NCBI GenBank assembly: GCA_017631135.1
Contig: JAGBTW010000006.1
Span: 1-5,451 of the forward strand
Direction of reading: 5' to 3'
Length of the DNA stretch: 5,451 nt
Source: Alistipes sp.
GTDB taxonomy: Bacteria > Bacteroidota > Bacteroidia > Bacteroidales > Rikenellaceae
The notes under the pieces were generated by a model that was not told where the DNA came from, did not search any database, and saw nothing but the letters and a program-made list of their open reading frames with translations. Both the position numbers and the translations under genes were made by a program. Below are positions 1 through 5,451 of the stretch, one piece after another (position 1 is the stretch's first letter; the number at the start of each line of letters is the position of its first letter).

Positions 1-185
1 AGGTTTGTGTAGTAGTAGGGTGATGACACCGACACCGTTTGGTGTATGATGTCATCCTCATCGGGCACACGTTTCTCTTGCTCTACTTCCTGCTGCACAA
101 GGGATTGTGTCGCTTGGGCACGCGCAAGCGTAGGGTTGATGATTGCTATAGCAAGTAGTGATAGTAGGGTTGCAATTCTTCTCAT
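1..185 (-). CDS. Secreted protein of unknown function, N-terminal part (cut by left window edge)
   Basis: I translated this frame by hand: 61 full codons from the ATG at 185-183, still open at the window edge. The protein starts MRRIATLLSLLAIAI and has a typical Sec signal peptide: two arginines, a hydrophobic core at about residues 4-16, then an Ala-rich end with possible cleavage after ARA (residue 23) or AQA (residue 25). An acidic, Gln/Glu-rich stretch follows, then SSPYYYTN near residues 54-61. The mature protein is therefore probably periplasmic or surface-exposed. The SSPYYY motif soon after the signal peptide recalls Bacteroidota secreted proteins of the DUF4919 type, but this is from memory and only weakly supported. 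The start is chosen because it gives the signal peptide; the frame stays open upstream into dapA but has no better ATG there. It lies 38 nt behind the dapA stop with no terminator between, so it is probably the third gene of the ligA-dapA operon. Function unknown. Confidence 0.7.
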   Translation of the reverse strand, partial: MRRIATLLSLLAIAIINPTLARAQATQSLVQQEVEQEKRVPDEDDIIHQTVSVSSPYYYTN

Positions 186-223
186 ACGTTGTTGTTTGAT
201 GGTTTGCAGAGTCAACGCTCCAA

Positions 224-1111
224 CTACCTCAAATCGTACTTAGCGACAGCATTTTTTATCGACTCGGCAAGTTCCTCGCTACCATCAACCAAGGGCAGAC
301 GTACCTCTGCGCGTGTGATGCCCATAGCGGCAGTCATTGTCTTTACACCCGTGGGGTTACCCTCTTTGAAGAGCAGGGCTATAGGCTCATTAAAGCCGTC
401 CATGGCGCGCTCTGCCTCGGGAATATTGCCCTCCAAAGCATCGTGCACACAGCGACAGAAACGCTCTGGGAAGGCGTTTGCAGCTACGGAGATAACACCC
501 GCGCCACCGCGCTTAACGAGCTCCACGGTTATGCCATCATCACCCGATATAACCATAAAGTTCTCGGGCTTGCCATCTATGATAGCCTGCATCTGCTCGA
601 TGCTACCCGAAGCCTCCTTTACGGCAACGATTTTGTCCGTAGCATGCGCAAGGCGCAAGGTTGTCTCGGCTGTCATGTTCACACCTGTGCGACCTGGCAC
701 ATTGTACAATATGACGGGCACGGGCGAGGCCTCGGCAATGGCCATGTAGTGGCGATAGATGCCCTCCTGTGAGGGTTTGTTGTAGTAGGGCACAACGCTC
801 AATATCGCTACTGTACCCGACAGGTCGTAGATGCGGAGGTTGTTAACCAACGCTTGAGTGTTGTTGCCACCCATGCCCACAACGATGGGCACACGCTCGG
901 CGGTCTCCTTGATGATGAAGCGTAACACCTTTTGCTGCTCGGCGGGTGATAGCGTTGCGGTCTCGGCTGTCGAGCCAAGCGCAACGATATAGTCTACGCC
1001 ACCATTGATGACGTGCTCAACCATTCGCTTAAGAGCGTCGTAGTCTACCTCATAATTGTTGAAAGGGGTGATAAGTGCCACACCCACTCCCTTAATCATA
1101 TTCTGTATCAT
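224..1111 (-). CDS. dapA: 4-hydroxy-tetrahydrodipicolinate synthase (DapA)
   Basis: DapA condenses pyruvate with L-aspartate 4-semialdehyde, the first committed step of diaminopimelate and lysine synthesis, in the cytoplasm. The 295 residues match the usual length of about 290-300 for this TIM-barrel Schiff-base aldolase. Visible active-site residues are Lys165 in AVKEASG (Schiff base), Tyr136 in LYNVPGRTG, Tyr110 in PYYNKPSQEG, Arg141 (substrate carboxylate binding), and the Ser47-Thr48 pair in GSTAET, where many family members have Thr-Thr. GDDGIT (190-195) and GGAGVISVAAN (202-212) are further family signatures. By alignment to the E. coli lysine site, His53, His56 and Glu84 become Pro56, Gln59 and Ala87, so lysine inhibition may be weak (inference). 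Met1 is preferred to Met5 because it lies 8 nt after the ligA stop, which suggests coupled translation. No terminator or promoter is seen between ligA and dapA. Confidence 0.96.
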   Translation of the reverse strand: MIQNMIKGVGVALITPFNNYEVDYDALKRMVEHVINGGVDYIVALGSTAETATLSPAEQQKVLRFIIKETAERVPIVVGMGGNNTQALVNNLRIYDLSGTVAILSVVPYYNKPSQEGIYRHYMAIAEASPVPVILYNVPGRTGVNMTAETTLRLAHATDKIVAVKEASGSIEQMQAIIDGKPENFMVISGDDGITVELVKRGGAGVISVAANAFPERFCRCVHDALEGNIPEAERAMDGFNEPIALLFKEGNPTGVKTMTAAMGITRAEVRLPLVDGSEELAESIKNAVAKYDLR

Positions 1112-1119
1112 ATTTATCT

Positions 1120-3717
<2,598 letters not shown>

Positions 3718-3745
3718 TCGTCTGTAATATAGACAATAACAATAC

Positions 3746-3782
3746 AGGACTTTCCACTCGGAGAGTCCTTTATTTGTTTTAT
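3746..3782 (+). terminator. Intrinsic terminator of the acidic-protein gene, possibly bidirectional
   Basis: AGGACTTTCC (3746-3755) pairs with GGAGAGTCCT (3760-3769), giving a 10-bp stem with one G-U pair around the loop ACTC. A T-rich tail (TTATTTGTTTT) follows at 3770-3780. It lies 29 nt past the stop at 3717. On the other strand the hairpin comes 24 nt after the stop of the FeoB-associated gene and is followed by moderately T-rich DNA, so it may also end the feo transcript. Confidence 0.85.
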
Positions 3783-3792
3783 TTGTATTAGC

Positions 3793-3933
3793 TCATTTGC
3801 GGTGCGAACACTCTTTATTGCACCCCATACATTTCGATGTGTCGTGGCATGTGAACATGCGCCATGTTTTGCGCGCAATGATTACCACAACAACCACAGC
3901 TACGATAGCCACTACTATACTCTGCCAATCCAT
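3793..3933 (-). CDS. FeoB-associated Cys-rich membrane peptide
   Basis: I translated this short frame by hand: 46 residues, beginning MDWQSIVVAIVAVVVVV. Residues 4-20 form one membrane segment, followed by a basic stretch (RKTWR) that should face the cytoplasm, and a Cys-rich tail with Cys29, Cys35, Cys38 and Cys42 (C-x5-C-x2-C-x3-C) plus His30 and His44. Size, one helix and Cys cluster match the family of FeoB-associated Cys-rich membrane proteins found behind feoB in Bacteroidota and Firmicutes. The ATG lies only 4 nt after the feoB stop, so the two are almost certainly co-transcribed and translationally coupled. The role is not established for the family; binding Fe2+ or an Fe-S cluster next to the FeoB pore, perhaps standing in for FeoC, is inference. 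The coding potential rests on the family match and context, because the gene is too short for composition tests. Confidence 0.85.
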   Translation of the reverse strand: MDWQSIVVAIVAVVVVVIIARKTWRMFTCHDTSKCMGCNKECSHRK

Positions 3934-3937
3934 ACGC

Positions 3938-5451
3938 CTACATTAATAAAAGGGTTATGTGGTATCCAAGCCATGCCAGCAACCAGGCAATAGCGGTATT
4001 ATACACAGCCGAGCCTATTGCCCATTTCCAGTTGAGCTCCGAAGAAATAGCCACGATGGTGGCAATACATGGGAGGTAGAGCAGTGCAAAAATCAGAAAC
4101 GCCACAGCAGTGGGGGTAGACATGCTACCCGCAACGCGCTTGCCTACGGTGTGAGCCATCTCCTCCTCGCTCGCTTCAGCGTCGTCGGGGTGGGTATACA
4201 ACACGCTCAATGTGCTTACAACAATCTCCTTGGCGGGGATGCCCGACACAAGAGCAACAGATGCTTGCCAATCCATATCCATAGGCTCGAACAGAGGCTC
4301 TGTAACCTGACCTATCATGCCCATGTATGACATCTCGTAGTTTGCGGTGTTTGCTTCTTCGCTCTTGGGACGAGGGTAGTAGCCAAGCAACCACACTACA
4401 ATCGAGGCGATAAGTATAAGTCCACCCATCTTACGAAGATATTGCGCACACTTACTCCACATGTGGCGAAGCGTAGTTCGAGGCATAGGTATGCGATAGG
4501 GCGACAGCTCCATAACAAAGGGGGCCTCTTGCTCGCGGAACATAAATCGACGCATAAGACGCGCGGTGATAACGGCGATAAGTATGCCGAGCAGATACAT
4601 CGCAAAGAGCACCGTGCCAGCATGTGCTGCGAAGAATGTGCCGATAATCATCATGTAGATGGGTAGTCGCGCACTGCACGACATAAACGGCACAACCATG
4701 ATGGTTATGAGGCGCGATGTGCGACACTCGATAGTGCGACACGCCATAACTGCGGGGACATTACAGCCAAAGCCCATTACCATGGGAATGAACGATTTAC
4801 CATGCACACCCATGCGGTGCATAACCTTATCCATGATAAAAGCTGCGCGCGCCAAATATCCCGAATCTTCGAGGAACGAGATAAATAGGTAGAGTATCAT
4901 GATGTTGGGCAAGAAGACCAACACGCTACCCACGCCACTTATGACACCATCGGTGAGCATGTCGCGCAGTGCACCCTCACTCATTATACCATGCACAGCA
5001 TTGTAGAGCCACTCCACACCCATCTCAATCCACTCTTGGGGATATGCTCCAAGCTCAAATGTCGAATAGAACATCAGCCACATTATAGCAAAGAAAATGG
5101 GGAAGCCCCAAATACGGTGTGTAACAATAGCATCGAGCTTATCGCTCAACGTATTTCGCATATTCTTTGCCGCTGTGTATGTTTCCTTTAGAGCACCTGA
5201 TATAAAGCCATACTTTTGGTTAGAAATAGCGGTCTCTATATCCTCACCAAGCGCCTCCTCAATCTCGGTGCGCGCCTGTGACGCCATCTTCATCCAACGC
5301 TCCTTGTGGGGTGACGAGTCGAGCATCTGCGTAATCTCCTTGTCGCCCTCAATCATCTTCAGTGCAAAGTAGCGTGGTGGGAAGTGCGCGATAAGCTCGT
5401 CGCGGTGAAGACGCATATCGGCATTGAGCGACTCGAGGCTCTCCTCGATTA
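3938..5451 (-). CDS. feoB: Ferrous iron transport protein FeoB, C-terminal membrane part (cut by right window edge)
   Basis: FeoB imports Fe2+ across the inner membrane and is gated by an N-terminal GTPase domain. The 503 residues here start after that domain; the frame stays open to the window edge, so the G1-G5 motifs, and any FeoA fusion, cannot be seen. Numbering from the internal Met at 5416, PPRYFALKMIEGD (13-25) is the linker motif usual after the GTPase domain. The first gate region has FLEDSGYLARAAFIMDK (181-197) and GFGCNVPAVMA (215-225) with Cys218; PFMSCSARLPIY (243-254) carries Cys247, with the 29-residue spacing seen between the matching E. coli cysteines. The second gate has SGIPAKEIVVSTLSVLY (391-407) and LLYLPCIAT (445-453) with Cys450. 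Several hydrophobic segments suit a polytopic protein. The Met at 5416 is internal, not the start. The Cys-rich peptide gene follows 4 nt downstream. Confidence 0.96.
   Translation of the reverse strand, partial: IEESLESLNADMRLHRDELIAHFPPRYFALKMIEGDKEITQMLDSSPHKERWMKMASQARTEIEEALGEDIETAISNQKYGFISGALKETYTAAKNMRNTLSDKLDAIVTHRIWGFPIFFAIMWLMFYSTFELGAYPQEWIEMGVEWLYNAVHGIMSEGALRDMLTDGVISGVGSVLVFLPNIMILYLFISFLEDSGYLARAAFIMDKVMHRMGVHGKSFIPMVMGFGCNVPAVMACRTIECRTSRLITIMVVPFMSCSARLPIYMMIIGTFFAAHAGTVLFAMYLLGILIAVITARLMRRFMFREQEAPFVMELSPYRIPMPRTTLRHMWSKCAQYLRKMGGLILIASIVVWLLGYYPRPKSEEANTANYEMSYMGMIGQVTEPLFEPMDMDWQASVALVSGIPAKEIVVSTLSVLYTHPDDAEASEEEMAHTVGKRVAGSMSTPTAVAFLIFALLYLPCIATIVAISSELNWKWAIGSAVYNTAIAWLLAWLGYHITLLLM

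Noticed and set aside
187..217. CGTTG/CAACG inverted repeat between dapA and the secreted protein gene as a terminator
   Set aside because: The stem is only 5 bp around a loop of about 21 nt and no T-run follows, so it would not terminate transcription.
189..749. 186-codon open frame on the plus strand opposite dapA
   Set aside because: It lies fully antisense to a well-supported dapA, has no family features, and is explained by the reading-frame bias of the coding strand.
3720..3734. Short GTCT/AGAC hairpin just after the acidic-protein stop
   Set aside because: It has only four good pairs with a weak AT interior and no T-run; the stronger terminator hairpin follows at 3746-3769.
3802..3993. 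63-codon plus-strand frame over the feoB 3' end
   Set aside because: It overlaps the Cys-rich peptide gene and the feoB end on the other strand, lacks a promoter because it follows the terminator, and shows no recognisable features.
5414..5416. ATG as the start of feoB
   Set aside because: The frame is open upstream to the window edge with plausible FeoB linker sequence, and a FeoB starting here would lack its GTPase domain. It is an internal Met of a gene cut by the window.

Overview
The window reads as a compact piece of a Bacteroidota (probably Bacteroidales) chromosome. The pointers are the protein sequences (LigA, DapA and FeoB of Bacteroidales character), the near absence of Shine-Dalgarno sequences before starts, and one intergenic region with a good match to the Bacteroides-type promoter (TTTG, 19-bp gap, TAnnTTTG). 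Genus cannot be fixed from the sequence alone. Base composition looks even across the genes, and I see no insertion sequence, integrase, CRISPR array, tRNA or rRNA.

Layout. Positions 1-3207 hold a minus-strand operon read right to left: ligA (NAD+-dependent DNA ligase, 3207-1120), dapA (4-hydroxy-tetrahydrodipicolinate synthase, 1111-224) after an 8-nt gap, and the first 61 codons of a secreted protein of unknown function (185 to the left edge) after a 38-nt gap. Positions 3208-3405 are an AT-rich divergent intergenic region with a strong candidate promoter for the rightward gene, three inverted repeats and a row of A-tracts. Positions 3406-3717 encode a 103-residue protein with a very acidic tail, followed by a clear intrinsic terminator (3746-3782). 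From the right edge a second minus-strand operon enters: the membrane half of the ferrous-iron transporter FeoB (5451-3938, N-terminal part outside the window) and, 4 nt after its stop, a 46-codon gene (3933-3793) for a single-pass Cys-rich membrane peptide of the FeoB-associated type. The shared terminator lies between the two convergent units.

How the genes fit together. ligA and dapA are housekeeping genes (replication and repair; lysine and diaminopimelate synthesis) that appear to be co-transcribed. The feo genes make a ferrous-iron uptake unit in which the Cys-rich peptide probably assists FeoB. The acidic protein has its own promoter and terminator and no evident partner.

This is mostly ordinary core genome; I found no convincing new multi-gene system. 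The points most worth a second look are the clamp-binding-like QGTLF at the extreme C terminus of LigA, the tiny FeoB partner gene, the palindrome that overlaps the -33 element of the acidic-protein promoter, an EF-hand-like loop in that protein, and the loss of several lysine-feedback residues in DapA.
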